DNA of 64,000 nucleotides, taken from positions 62,001 to 126,000 of the forward strand of contig NZ_RHHT01000026.1 of NCBI RefSeq assembly GCF_003710985.1, given 5' to 3'. The position numbers were made by a program, and so were the translations under genes. The notes beneath the pieces were generated by a model. That model was not told the origin of the DNA, ran no database searches, and saw only the letters and a list, made by a program, of their open reading frames with translations. Of the stretch, positions 46,678-55,090 are shown one piece after another (the first letter of the stretch is position 1; every line of letters begins with the position of its first letter). The stretch is from Brevibacillus panacihumi (GTDB lineage: Bacteria > Bacillota > Bacilli > Brevibacillales > Brevibacillaceae).

Positions 46678-47229
46678 TTAACGAAGCAGCTTAATAAACT
46701 CGCGCATGAAACCAGGAAGATCCGGCCATGCATGCCCTGACACCAGATTGCCGTCCACATGCAGCGTCTCCGTCTGATAGATCGCTCCGCAAGCCTCCAC
46801 ATCAGGCCTGCATGCCTGGTAAGCAGTCATTTCTCTGCCGGCCAGGTGCTCCCGGACAATTGTCAATACCTGCGAGCCGTGGCAAATCGCGGCTACCGGT
46901 TTATTCGCCTCGAAGAAATGGGCCACAATCGGCTTCAGGTGCTCATTCAGCCGGATATGCTCTGGGGCGCGTCCACCCGGGATAATCAGGGCGTCGAATC
47001 CCTCTGGATTGATCTCTGCAAAGGAGACATGGGCAGGTAGCTGATAGGCTGGCTTTTCGGTATACGTTTCGCTGTGAGCTTCAAAATCGTGGCAAACCGT
47101 GTGCAGTGTTTTCACCGTAGGCGCTGCAATGACCGCCTCAAACCCTTCTTCCAAACAACGGTAGTACGGATAAAATACCTCCAGGGCCTCCACAGCATCT
47201 CCTGTTACGATCAAGACTTTTTTACTCAT
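46678..47229 (-). CDS. DJ-1/PfpI family protein
   Basis: A 183-residue protein of the class I glutamine amidotransferase-like fold. The nucleophile elbow AAICHGSQ carries C116, with the conserved glutamate in DAVEALEV near residue 15 and IIPGGRAPEH before the elbow. Members include PfpI-type peptidases, deglycases and glyoxalase-like enzymes; the activity is not certain. GAGGAGGC precedes the ATG. A copy of a dispersed 39-bp repeat lies just upstream. Confidence 0.85.
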   Translation of the reverse strand: MSKKVLIVTGDAVEALEVFYPYYRCLEEGFEAVIAAPTVKTLHTVCHDFEAHSETYTEKPAYQLPAHVSFAEINPEGFDALIIPGGRAPEHIRLNEHLKPIVAHFFEANKPVAAICHGSQVLTIVREHLAGREMTAYQACRPDVEACGAIYQTETLHVDGNLVSGHAWPDLPGFMREFIKLLR

Positions 47230-47269
47230 CAGACAGCCTCCTCATGACTTGTTTTCGGAAAGCAACCTT

Positions 47270-47308
47270 CCCATTTTCCAATTCTTTGAAAGGTCGTCTG
47301 ATTCCTGC
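47270..47308 (-). repeat. 39-bp dispersed repeat, copy 1
   Basis: This intergenic 39-base segment recurs at 53891-53929 in the same orientation. The first 21 and last 12 bases are identical and most differences fall in the six bases between. Both copies sit between two minus-strand genes, shortly upstream of a start codon. Confidence 0.7.
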
Positions 47309-47347
47309 TCGGCTTGCACGAAAATCATGGCAGGCATGTGGCCCACT

Positions 47348-48358
47348 TCAGGCAATATCGATGTTGCTTCTTGGACTTTGCGTTGCGGGTCCTATCGTCT
47401 CGGGGGTCCGCTGCAAAATAACCGCAGCACCCAGGATGAGCACCCCGGCAACGATTTGGATCATGGAAAGCATTTGACCCAAGATCACCGCGGCCAGCAC
47501 AGAACCGGAAATCGGCTCAAAAATCGCCAAAATGGAAGCTCTGGACGCGCCGATCATGCGGATGCCTGTCAAAAGCATCATGGTCGGAATCGCTGCTCCC
47601 CCAATGCCGGCAAACAACAGCATGGGCCAGATGGAAGCCGCTTGGAAAGGCTGCATGAGGGCTTCACTCTCTCCCATCGCAATCCCAATGAGAGCAAAAG
47701 CGACAGCGCCCGCCGTTAAAAAAATCGTGGTGGCGTACGACGAGGGAATGCTTGGATAGCCACCCCGACCAACCAGAAAATAGATCGACATGCCAATAGC
47801 AGCGCCAAGTGCGAGCAAAATTCCGATCGTATCGAATCGAACGGCCCCTTCTTGAGACATTTGACCGGAAATAGCCATCGTGCTTCCACCCAATGCGAGC
47901 AGCAAGGCGATCAGCTTTGGCATATTAAACGATTCGCGTCTTGTCGAAATACTGATCAACGTCACTAATGCAGGGTAGATATAGAACAATAACAGGGCAA
48001 GCGAAACAGTTAAGTGAACAAACGCATAGAAGATGGCCAGGCTGTACGACATAAAGGCGACAGCCGCGATCGTCAGATTCCTCCACTGCCATCCTGGAAT
48101 CTGCGACAGTGAAATACGTTCTGTACGTGAAGGGCGTCCAACACCAAACAAGAGGAGAACCACCATGGCAAGAGCACCGATTGTTTCACGCCAAGTGGCA
48201 AATGCAACTGGACTCATCCCGGCTTCATAAGCGAGATTCGTCAGGACCCCCAAGCTTGAAAAAAGAGCGGATGCAAAGAGAACAATTCCGATGCCCATGA
48301 GCTGGGATTTGCCTGGATTTGAAGCGATTTGATACTCTTTCCTTTGATCATTCCCCAC
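47348..48358 (-). CDS. EamA/DMT superfamily transporter
   Basis: About 336 residues with ten predicted membrane segments in two EamA repeats (ALFSSLGVLTNLAYEAGMSPVAFATWRETIG in the first, GASRASILAIFEPISGSVLAA in the second, read in parts). DMT transporters export metabolites such as amino acids. GTG 48358 lies about 10 bases after AAGGGG; the frame is open further to 48409 and later starts are possible. It follows the FAD monooxygenase gene by about 85 bases. Confidence 0.85.
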   Translation of the reverse strand: MGNDQRKEYQIASNPGKSQLMGIGIVLFASALFSSLGVLTNLAYEAGMSPVAFATWRETIGALAMVVLLLFGVGRPSRTERISLSQIPGWQWRNLTIAAVAFMSYSLAIFYAFVHLTVSLALLLFYIYPALVTLISISTRRESFNMPKLIALLLALGGSTMAISGQMSQEGAVRFDTIGILLALGAAIGMSIYFLVGRGGYPSIPSSYATTIFLTAGAVAFALIGIAMGESEALMQPFQAASIWPMLLFAGIGGAAIPTMMLLTGIRMIGASRASILAIFEPISGSVLAAVILGQMLSMIQIVAGVLILGAAVILQRTPETIGPATQSPRSNIDIA

Positions 48359-48443
48359 AGTTCTTCGCCCCTTTTTGCAAAAATTAACAGAATAGTCCGA
48401 ACTATTCACTTGAAAAGGTACCCCTGCTGACGCAAATCGTTTT

Positions 48444-49580
48444 TTATACCTGCAAATGCTCTGCCGCTCCTGTCACATGTCTGGCTGCGGTACTCATCAT
48501 CAGGTCGATGTTTTCAGAATCCATTGCCTTTCTGATGATCTCCGAGCGCAAATGCAATAATTCTTGTGGCCAGTTCGATGCTGCCGATCCATAGATCCGC
48601 GACCAGATCTGCGTGTTTTCCACGGTCGGCCTCATGATGCGCTCCCAATGTTGCAGGGCTGCGTCTATATCATAGCGTTCCAGTTGTTTGGCTAATTCAA
48701 GTGCACTGGTTAGGCTTACACCAGCCCCTTGCCCTAAATTCGGTTCCATCCCATGTGCTGCATCTCCAATGATTGCTGCTCGGTTTACGGACCAGGTGCT
48801 CGCGTAGATATAAGCAAAGTGGCGGTCTAGTCGCGAAGAATCAATCCGTTCGATAACCGATTCCAGGTGAGGAAACGAAGACAGCCACGCTTCTTTGTTG
48901 ATCGGGTCGGATAGTCCCTCCGCGTCTGAGGAAGGAGCTGTCAAATAGATATACCGGAGGTCGTCGGTAGCAGGCGCAATGCCGATACGGCGGTAACCAG
49001 ACCAATGCTCCGCAGCTATCCCTGTTTCGTCCGCTTCCACTCGGGGAATCAGGGCTCGCAATGCCCCATTGCTCATTTTCTCAACGGTATGTGCCATGTT
49101 CAGGGATGTTCGTATGGACGAATTGACTCCGTCAGCTCCCACCACCAGATCAGCCCGCAGCGTGTGTCCATTTTCCAGAGTAATTGCACCTGATGGATCG
49201 GCAGACACCGCACATGCGCTTGTTTCAATCTGTACCCCCGCTTTCTCCGCAGCCCGAAGCAAAGCCCCATATACTTGTTTTCGCGGAACGACACAAAAAC
49301 GGTTTTGATTTGAAAACTTTGTAGTATGGATCAGTTGCTTCTGCTCATCTACCATCTTTAATTCCGAAATGAACTCGATCTGTTTCGAGGCTTCCTCATA
49401 TACGCCTGTCTCTTCCAGTACCTTCAGTCCGTTTTCCCACGTATAGAGACCAGCACCAATTTCCCTCAGCTCAGCCGATCTTTCCAATACCTGAACCTTC
49501 CATCCGCGTTGGGCAAGTGCCGTTCCCAATGTCAGACCCGATAATCCGGCACCCGCAATTACGATTTGTTTAGTCCCCAC
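48444..49580 (-). CDS. FAD-dependent monooxygenase (PHBH/UbiH-like)
   Basis: A 378-residue flavoprotein hydroxylase. The FAD-binding GXGXXG is in IVIAGAGLSGLTLG, the DG motif in VVGADGVNSSIR and the second FAD motif in IGDAAHGMEPNLGQGAG. These enzymes use NAD(P)H and O2 to hydroxylate aromatic rings. The length and family fit PqsH/AqdB-type quinolone hydroxylases as well as many others. The neighbour upstream on the same strand encodes a HOD/QDO-like dioxygenase, which favours a quinolone or related N-heteroaromatic substrate; this is inference. A terminator separates the two genes, so each has its own promoter. Confidence 0.85.
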   Translation of the reverse strand: MGTKQIVIAGAGLSGLTLGTALAQRGWKVQVLERSAELREIGAGLYTWENGLKVLEETGVYEEASKQIEFISELKMVDEQKQLIHTTKFSNQNRFCVVPRKQVYGALLRAAEKAGVQIETSACAVSADPSGAITLENGHTLRADLVVGADGVNSSIRTSLNMAHTVEKMSNGALRALIPRVEADETGIAAEHWSGYRRIGIAPATDDLRYIYLTAPSSDAEGLSDPINKEAWLSSFPHLESVIERIDSSRLDRHFAYIYASTWSVNRAAIIGDAAHGMEPNLGQGAGVSLTSALELAKQLERYDIDAALQHWERIMRPTVENTQIWSRIYGSAASNWPQELLHLRSEIIRKAMDSENIDLMMSTAARHVTGAAEHLQV

Positions 49581-49626
49581 TTGATCTCATCCTCCCGTTC
49601 TGAGCTGAATTCGATAGTTACCCTAG

Positions 49627-49676
49627 AAAAAATGCCCCCATCATTCCGGTTGATCAAGCATTGAATGTATGGGGGC
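49627..49676 (-). terminator. Intrinsic terminator after the HOD/QDO-like gene
   Basis: GCCCCCAT and ATGGGGGC arms (49676-49669, 49641-49634) are followed on the minus strand by ATTTTTT. Confidence 0.82.
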
Positions 49677-49689
49677 GTGCATGTGCTCA

Positions 49690-50517
49690 TTACCGAAGCT
49701 GGGAGACAAAATCATGGATGTGATTCGCTACGGCTTCCGGAGACTCAAGCGTAGGGAAATGCGTTTGCGCTTTGATAAATTTATAATCAAACCAGGAATT
49801 CTTCTCTTTAAAGCTTTGCTGCATCTCTTCGTAGCCTGGCCCCGGAGCTTGCGAGTAGATGTGTACGATCGGACGTTTTTCCTTCAGCGCAGACATCCTC
49901 TGAAGCGGCGAACCCCATTTTTCGTACGCCTGCTCGATCACGCGGCACGATCTTTCCCACATGTCATAACCAAAGCTGGCCATTTCTTTGTTCAAGTGAT
50001 CAATGACCGCTCGATTGCTGCTGACGCCCAGCCAGTGGTCAAACAAGCTTTGCCGGCCCGATACCCATTTCTCAGGATTTTGGATATCCCGCAAATCCCG
50101 CAGCAGCTCTTCCCCGGCTTCCCCCATAATCCAGTCGATCACTACCGTTTGGGGCGCTCTTGCGGTGCCAAGCCGATCGGTAATCTCGATATTCGCCCAC
50201 CCGCCATGCGAGGTAGATACGGGAATCACTTTCTCGATGTCGAGCGCATTCAACACTCCGATGACGTCCTCAGCCTGTTCCTTGACACCGAAGTCGCCAG
50301 GCAACTGCTGCGGGTACGAATGGCCGCGCCAGTTCAAACGCAGGACCTTATGCCGCTGAGCCAACGGCGGGACGATATAGTCGAACAGCCTGTGATCTTG
50401 ACACCAGCCGGTGAGCAACAGCAACACTGGACCATCGCCTTCACCGTGGATGTCGTAGGTAAACTCGTGACCATTGATGACAATCGAGCTGAGTTGGCTA
50501 TTTTCTTGCTTATTCAT
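49690..50517 (-). CDS. Alpha/beta-hydrolase-fold protein, HOD/QDO-like cofactor-free quinolone dioxygenase
   Basis: A 275-residue alpha/beta-fold protein. It carries LTGWCQDHRLF (36-46), NWRGH, PVSTSHGGW (99-107), VIDWIM (126-131) and AQTHFP (250-255). The resulting S103, D128 and H253 keep exactly the spacing of S101, D126 and H251 in 1H-3-hydroxy-4-oxoquinaldine 2,4-dioxygenase (HOD). The tryptophan after the aspartate and a WGSPLQRM block also match the HOD/QDO group rather than ordinary esterases. HOD-type enzymes cleave 3-hydroxy-4-quinolones, releasing CO, without metal or cofactor; AqdC relatives degrade the Pseudomonas quinolone signal. ATG 50517 is used; GTG 50562 behind a perfect AGGAGG would add 15 residues. 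Confidence 0.8.
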   Translation of the reverse strand: MNKQENSQLSSIVINGHEFTYDIHGEGDGPVLLLLTGWCQDHRLFDYIVPPLAQRHKVLRLNWRGHSYPQQLPGDFGVKEQAEDVIGVLNALDIEKVIPVSTSHGGWANIEITDRLGTARAPQTVVIDWIMGEAGEELLRDLRDIQNPEKWVSGRQSLFDHWLGVSSNRAVIDHLNKEMASFGYDMWERSCRVIEQAYEKWGSPLQRMSALKEKRPIVHIYSQAPGPGYEEMQQSFKEKNSWFDYKFIKAQTHFPTLESPEAVANHIHDFVSQLR

Positions 50518-50808
50518 GGAATCATCCCCATTTCTAATGTATTTGTTCAAATGAGCTGACACACGCAACACCCTCCTATCAACAGATCCCCCCTTTTTTG
50601 GAACATGCAAAAAAGGGCAAACCACAACTTATAAAACTAATCGAAATTAGTTTTGATAAGCCATGGTCTGCCCTTGATTGAACGAGTCAAGAGGCCCTTC
50701 CACTGCTCTTGCAGAAACAAAGGTTCCTCACCTTTGCTTTCGGATAATATTGAATTTTCTGTTATTAATCATTATACGGACCTCATCCAAAAAATCAACC
50801 CTATTTCG
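50518..50808. other. Intergenic stretch with a very long hairpin
   Basis: About 290 bases without a gene. The core is a 63-base near-perfect hairpin (arms 50613-50641 and 50646-50675). Its apex is AAAACTAAT/ATTAGTTTT and its base AAGGGCA/TGCCCTT, followed on the minus strand by TTTTTT. It may terminate the DUF2294 gene, but it lies about 130 bases beyond that stop and is far longer than other terminators here. A small AAAGGT/ACCTTT pairing lies near 50720. Confidence 0.6.
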
Positions 50809-51168
50809 TTACATTTGCAATACTTTTCTTTCAAAGACCAGTACGCCGATCGCCGAGTCATTCTCGAGATCCCATGACTCATAATTTTGCAGAACCTTCG
50901 CCCCTACGGTCTTCTCAAAAAATTTCATGTACTCTTCATTGGTGCTTTCCACAAAGAGTTGTCTGGACTTTAATACCACACTCTTCCCTTCAGGGGTTTT
51001 TAAAATGTATTTTTCCATCGGGGTGAGAATCCCTTTTATAAAAAATATCAACACGTTATCGACGATTTTGATTTCCGTATCTCTTGGCCCTCTTCCTAAC
51101 GTATCCTTGATATAGGCACCGATAAAATTGGATACTTCTCTTTCAATGGAGCTGCGAGTCCTGTTCAT
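50809..51168 (-). CDS. DUF2294 family protein (YbcI-like)
   Basis: About 119 residues, soluble. The pattern EREVSNFIGAYIKDTLGRGPRDTEIKIVDNVLIFFIKGILTPMEK (read in parts) matches the DUF2294 domain, whose members have no settled function and are found in several Bacillota. ATG 51168 has GGGGAG upstream; the frame to 51183 adds five residues without a site. It stands alone between a SDR gene and the long hairpin. Confidence 0.75.
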   Translation of the reverse strand: MNRTRSSIEREVSNFIGAYIKDTLGRGPRDTEIKIVDNVLIFFIKGILTPMEKYILKTPEGKSVVLKSRQLFVESTNEEYMKFFEKTVGAKVLQNYESWDLENDSAIGVLVFERKVLQM

Positions 51169-51271
51169 GTCCACTCTCCCCACCTTACCGTTATGGTATG
51201 CAACAAGCTTTGCGAATCCTCACTTCAGATCTTCACCTCCTCTATGAAAAAGTATACCGGAAGTTGTCCAG

Positions 51272-51305
51272 ACGAAAAGCTCCCAGTGTGCTGAGAGCTT
51301 TTCGT
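51272..51305 (-). terminator. Hairpin terminator after the SDR gene
   Basis: ACGAAAAGCTC and GAGCTTTTCGT form a perfect 11-bp stem with a 12-base loop; the T-rich part is inside the stem end. Confidence 0.6.
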
Positions 51306-51319
51306 TCTTCCACAAAACC

Positions 51320-52210
51320 CTATAGAAATCCATGCCGTTTTGCATAATTCCCCCAATGCGGCCTTCTTCCATCTACATCATAAAAATCATATTCATCGGA
51401 AAGAGACCAGCTTGACAGCGCCTGCCCTGTTTTTTGCAGCATGTGAGGGTCTGCCGCCAACGCCGCGATCGCTCTGCCAATAAAAAACGGCGTCTCGGAC
51501 TCTCCGAAATGCTCCGCGTGCTGCACATCGCTTTTTACAGCGTCCTGCCAATTCTCCTCCTTCACCCCAAAGTAATCCAGCATTTCCTCAGAGCGCAAAA
51601 AGCCTGGCGTCACAGAAACAGCCGCAACCTGATGCGGACGCAGCTCTTCTGCCATCGCAGCCGCCATGTGGATCGGCGCTATTTTGGCCAGACTGTAGTA
51701 GAGATTACCCCGATACCTGTAATCCGTACCGTCCGTCACTTCGATGATGAGACCTGATTTGCGGGCAATCATCAAGGGGGCGCCGTAATAGCTCGTTATC
51801 AAATGCGTCTTGAGTACGCGCTCCTGCATGAGCAGCCCATCTGGCAAGGAATGTTCCCAAAAGGGCGTATCCCACTTGGTCAGCTTCTCCCCGCCCCAGA
51901 TGTCGTTTACTAAAATATCGAGGACCCCATTCTGTTCTGCCTTGATCCGCTCAAACAGCATCCTTACTTGTTCCGCGTCGGTATGATCTACCTGCACGGA
52001 AATTCCGATGCCGCCCCGGGCGCACACCATCTCTGCCGTTTCTTCGATGGTCTCGGACCGATTCAGATCAGACGGATTGCCGCGCACGCTTCGCCCCGTA
52101 CAGTAAACCGTTGCGCCTGCCTCCCCAAGCATGACGGCAATTCCTCTGCCCGCGCCCCGCGTAGCCCCAGCGACCACTGCTATCTTTCCCTCCAAAGGCT
52201 TCTTCATCAT
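51320..52210 (-). CDS. Short-chain dehydrogenase/reductase
   Basis: A 296-residue SDR. The cofactor motif is AVVAGATRGAGRGIAVMLG (TGxxxGxG written as GATRGAGRG), and the active site has the Tyr and Lys in YYSLAKIAP (a YxxxK of the YSLAK kind), with VNDIWGG in place of the usual NNAG. It oxidises or reduces an alcohol/ketone with NAD(P). ATG 52210 lies 6 bases after AGGAGG. It is divergent from a WYL regulator with palindromes between the starts, so that regulator probably controls it. Confidence 0.87.
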   Translation of the reverse strand: MMKKPLEGKIAVVAGATRGAGRGIAVMLGEAGATVYCTGRSVRGNPSDLNRSETIEETAEMVCARGGIGISVQVDHTDAEQVRMLFERIKAEQNGVLDILVNDIWGGEKLTKWDTPFWEHSLPDGLLMQERVLKTHLITSYYGAPLMIARKSGLIIEVTDGTDYRYRGNLYYSLAKIAPIHMAAAMAEELRPHQVAAVSVTPGFLRSEEMLDYFGVKEENWQDAVKSDVQHAEHFGESETPFFIGRAIAALAADPHMLQKTGQALSSWSLSDEYDFYDVDGRRPHWGNYAKRHGFL

Positions 52211-52245
52211 GCAACTCCTCCTCCAACTTTGATCCTCTTTATTGT

Positions 52246-52274
52246 AAAGGGTGATAGATGACACCCTTTGTCAT
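52246..52274. promoter_or_regulatory. Nested palindromes in the SDR-WYL divergent promoter region
   Basis: AAAGGGTG (52246-52253) and CACCCTTT (52262-52269) are perfect arms. Overlapping them, ATGACA (52258-52263) and TGTCAT (52269-52274) form a second perfect inverted repeat with a 5-base spacer. A minus-strand TACAAT -10 at 52247-52242 overlaps the left arm. The site is a strong operator candidate for the WYL regulator. Confidence 0.55.
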
Positions 52275-52325
52275 ATTTGTGTGGTACTATTTTTAACAAG
52301 GAGACTTCACTGGAGGTGCAGACAG

Positions 52326-53300
52326 CTGAGAGCCGATCGCATGCTTTCGATTTTATTATTGCTGCAAAATGAGGGGAAAAAGACCGCAAAAGAATTGGCG
52401 GAAAGACTGGAGGTATCGGAGAGGACGATTCTGCGCGACATGGAGGCATTGAGCATGTCTGGAGTGCCCGTCTATTCTGAACGCGGAAGCGGCGGAGGCT
52501 GGCTTCTCGCAGACGGCTATCGAACGAGTTTGACGGGGATTAAGGCGGAGGAGTTTCTCTCCCTGATCGTCTCGGCGCATCCTGGATTATTGACGGATCT
52601 GGGCATCAAGAAGCATTTTGATGCCACTTATCAGAAATTGCTCGCTTCTTCTCCCGCTTCGATCAAGAACAACATCGAGCTGATCCAGAAAAAGTTCCAT
52701 ATTGACGGCGCCGGCTGGCATCAAGCAAAAGAAAGCTATCCATACTTGTCCACTGTTCAAGAAGCGGTATGGGCGAACCTCAAACTATGCATCCACTATA
52801 AACGGGACCAAGAAACCTTGGTCCGAACTGTCTGTCCCCTTGGGCTGGTAGCAAAACGCTCGGTATGGTACTTCGTTGCCGATTGCGATGGAGCGCTTCG
52901 GACCTATCGCGTCTCGCGGATCGCCCACGCAGAGGTGCTGCAGGAATCGTTTCCCTACCCGCAGGAATTTCATTTGGCGAACTACTGGGAGGCATCAACA
53001 GCCGAATTCAAGCAAAGGCTCCCTCGCTTTCCGGCCAAACTGAAAGTCAGCGAGCAGCTGCTTGGACGCTTGGAGCAGGAGAATTACATCACCATATTGG
53101 AAAAAGCACCTGGAGAAAACGGATGGTTGGAAGCGACCATCCAATTTGCGACGCTGGAGCATGCTTGTGAAATGATTCTCGGCTTCGGATCGTTGGCACA
53201 GGTCTTGTCCCCGGAGGAGCTTCGCATCAAGGTGCTCGCTGAAATACACGCGATGCTTGCGGGATACGAGAATCACCCGCCGCTCTCTTCGGGGACGTAA
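52326..53300 (+). CDS. YafY-type transcriptional regulator (HTH + WYL domain)
   Basis: About 325 residues. The winged helix RADRMLSILLLLQNEGKKTAK with the recognition part LEVSERTILRDMEAL (about 1-55) precedes a WYL domain (CPLGLVAKRSVWYFVADCDG, about 185-205) and a WCX C-terminal part. The start is unusual: the family begins RADRxLSILLLLQ, and the only codon placed well behind GGAGG is CTG at 52326 (9 bases). ATG 52341 would remove five conserved residues, and the open frame extends to 52251. It lies opposite a SDR gene. Confidence 0.82.
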   Translation: MRADRMLSILLLLQNEGKKTAKELAERLEVSERTILRDMEALSMSGVPVYSERGSGGGWLLADGYRTSLTGIKAEEFLSLIVSAHPGLLTDLGIKKHFDATYQKLLASSPASIKNNIELIQKKFHIDGAGWHQAKESYPYLSTVQEAVWANLKLCIHYKRDQETLVRTVCPLGLVAKRSVWYFVADCDGALRTYRVSRIAHAEVLQESFPYPQEFHLANYWEASTAEFKQRLPRFPAKLKVSEQLLGRLEQENYITILEKAPGENGWLEATIQFATLEHACEMILGFGSLAQVLSPEELRIKVLAEIHAMLAGYENHPPLSSGT

Positions 53301-53325
53301 CCTGCGAGATGCTTAGACAGACACG

Positions 53326-53865
53326 TTAACTTGCGCCATCTTTTGCTTTCAATATCCCTAAATAGGCTTTCCAAGGCCCAACGTCCGTACTGTATCGCTT
53401 CGCCATGACCCGAACGATTTGAGCAATATGCGTGAGATCATGAACAACCCACGTAGAGATCAATTCTCTTGCCTTTACCGAGCCGAATTCAGGATGCAAG
53501 CCCGTAGACTCAAGATGCCGTTCTGGATCAATCAGCTCTTTTAGCCTGGTTATACTCTCTGTTCGGATCTTGTTCAATTCATGCAGCTTCTCTTCGATGG
53601 AGCTCTCATGCTTTTTCTGCAAGTGTGAATAGCGGTCAAAAGGGGGAAAGGGTTTCGTATCGCCTTCTTGGAGAATCCATGTCAATCTGGGAATCCAATT
53701 CTGCCTTTCTCCCTCGATGAGGTGCTCAATCACTTCTGAGACAGTCCAGGTTCCTTCGCCTTCCCTGCAATGCAACCATTCGTCCGAAATGCCGGATAAA
53801 AAATGCTCCAGCGTCTTCGGTGTGCGCTCCAGAACCTCAATGGCTTCTTTCATCGTGAAGTTCAT
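53326..53865 (-). CDS. DinB family protein
   Basis: About 179 residues of the DinB_2/YfiT four-helix fold. Metal-ligand histidines are in VIEHLIEGE and HDLTHIAQI. The function is unknown; related proteins are thiol-S-transferases. ATG 53865 lies 7 bases after GAGGAG. The longer frame to 53931 would translate through the dispersed repeat and is rejected. It is not the same subfamily as the DinB protein at 15231 (only distant similarity by eye). Confidence 0.82.
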   Translation of the reverse strand: MNFTMKEAIEVLERTPKTLEHFLSGISDEWLHCREGEGTWTVSEVIEHLIEGERQNWIPRLTWILQEGDTKPFPPFDRYSHLQKKHESSIEEKLHELNKIRTESITRLKELIDPERHLESTGLHPEFGSVKARELISTWVVHDLTHIAQIVRVMAKRYSTDVGPWKAYLGILKAKDGAS

Positions 53866-53890
53866 GTACCCGCTCCTCTCTGGGGCTGTC

Positions 53891-53929
53891 CCCATTTTCC
53901 AATTCTTTGAAGAGCCTTCTGATTCCTGC
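53891..53929 (-). repeat. 39-bp dispersed repeat, copy 2
   Basis: Second copy of the intergenic repeat at 47270-47308, with the same first 21 and last 12 bases. It lies 26 bases before the DinB start and 11 bases after the permease stop. Confidence 0.7.
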
Positions 53930-53940
53930 AAGATTCCATC

Positions 53941-55089
53941 CTACACAAACTGTCTGACGTCATTGTTGCGGCCAAACCGGAAAATCGCGATCAAGGCAAA
54001 GACTACGGCGAACGCCAACAGAATCGCCATGTTCACATACAAACTTCCAAGGGTTTGACCCTCTTGCAGTTTATTGATCATGTCCAGCAGCCAATGCTGC
54101 GGCAAAAAGCTTGAAATTTTACGTACGGTATCCGGCATGATCTCCATCGGAAAAAAGCAACCGGCGAGCAGACAGCTCGGCGTGATAATCAGATTCTGCA
54201 TCGCGTCTACTCCGGTCGTGCTTTTGGCAAATGCGACGATCAAGAGCGATAAACAAATGGTTGCAAGCCCAAAAAGGAGAAGAGCTGGAATCAATTCGCT
54301 ATATGTTACGCCGGAATCAATATGAAGGACATTTTTCATCACAACCAAGGCAACCACAATTTGTAGCAGCATCATAATCAAGTTGGCCACTACGTTGGAG
54401 AGTACATACGTCCTTGCCGACATCGGCGATGAGAGCAAGCGCAGGAAGGTGCGATTCTCCTTTTCTTTGAGTATGATCTCAGACATATTGACGGCGGAAA
54501 ACATCATGAAAGCGATCAGGAAGCCAATCGATTGATAGGTCATCATCTTCATGTTCGACGTATCCTGTATCGTTTCTGCCTTCAGCATAAAATCTTGCTG
54601 GCTATACGCCTCATACAGCCGGACAAACATGGCATCATCTCCGTGGGATTCCTTGCCGATCGCCGCTATATTTCCAATATAGTTTTGGAGCATCGCTTTG
54701 ATGTAGGCGGTAACCTGCGTCCCTTTTACCGAGATGATGCTCAGATGTTCCGGATCTCCATCCCGGACACTGGAAGCAAACCCCTGCTCGAAAATAATGC
54801 CACTGTCTAGCTTGCCAGATGCGATGTCGGCATGAAGCGTTTGTTCGTCCAATATCGTGACTTTGACTTGATTCAATCCTTCCATAAATCGAATCACATT
54901 CTGTGTAATCGCCTGATTGCCGTCCTGATTGAGGATACCTACGCGAATGATCCCAGTGTTGTTATAGCCGTAAAGAAACATGGTGATCAAAATGCCCGCG
55001 ATCGGCAGTCCGAAGTAGCCAAACCAACTGCTTTTTTTCCGAAACGTATCCTTCAATGTCTTGCGAATGAGCCACATCAATTCACTCAT
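53941..55089 (-). CDS. ABC-2 type exporter permease (second)
   Basis: About 382 residues of the ABC2_membrane_3 type. One N-terminal helix (GLPIAGILITMFLYGY), a large extracytoplasmic domain (about 45-190) and five or six C-terminal helices are visible. The KEKENRTFLRLLSSPMSARTYVLSN block is typical of drug or antimicrobial-peptide exporters. ATG 55089 begins one base after the upstream permease stop. It probably pairs with that permease and the ATPase to form a heterodimeric exporter like B. subtilis YvfRS-type systems. Confidence 0.88.
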   Translation of the reverse strand: MSELMWLIRKTLKDTFRKKSSWFGYFGLPIAGILITMFLYGYNNTGIIRVGILNQDGNQAITQNVIRFMEGLNQVKVTILDEQTLHADIASGKLDSGIIFEQGFASSVRDGDPEHLSIISVKGTQVTAYIKAMLQNYIGNIAAIGKESHGDDAMFVRLYEAYSQQDFMLKAETIQDTSNMKMMTYQSIGFLIAFMMFSAVNMSEIILKEKENRTFLRLLSSPMSARTYVLSNVVANLIMMLLQIVVALVVMKNVLHIDSGVTYSELIPALLLFGLATICLSLLIVAFAKSTTGVDAMQNLIITPSCLLAGCFFPMEIMPDTVRKISSFLPQHWLLDMINKLQEGQTLGSLYVNMAILLAFAVVFALIAIFRFGRNNDVRQFV

Positions 55090-55090
55090 C

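Noticed and set aside
53866-53931. Extended N-terminus of the DinB protein
   Set aside because: The extra codons translate through the dispersed 39-bp repeat; a better start with GAGGAG is at 53865.
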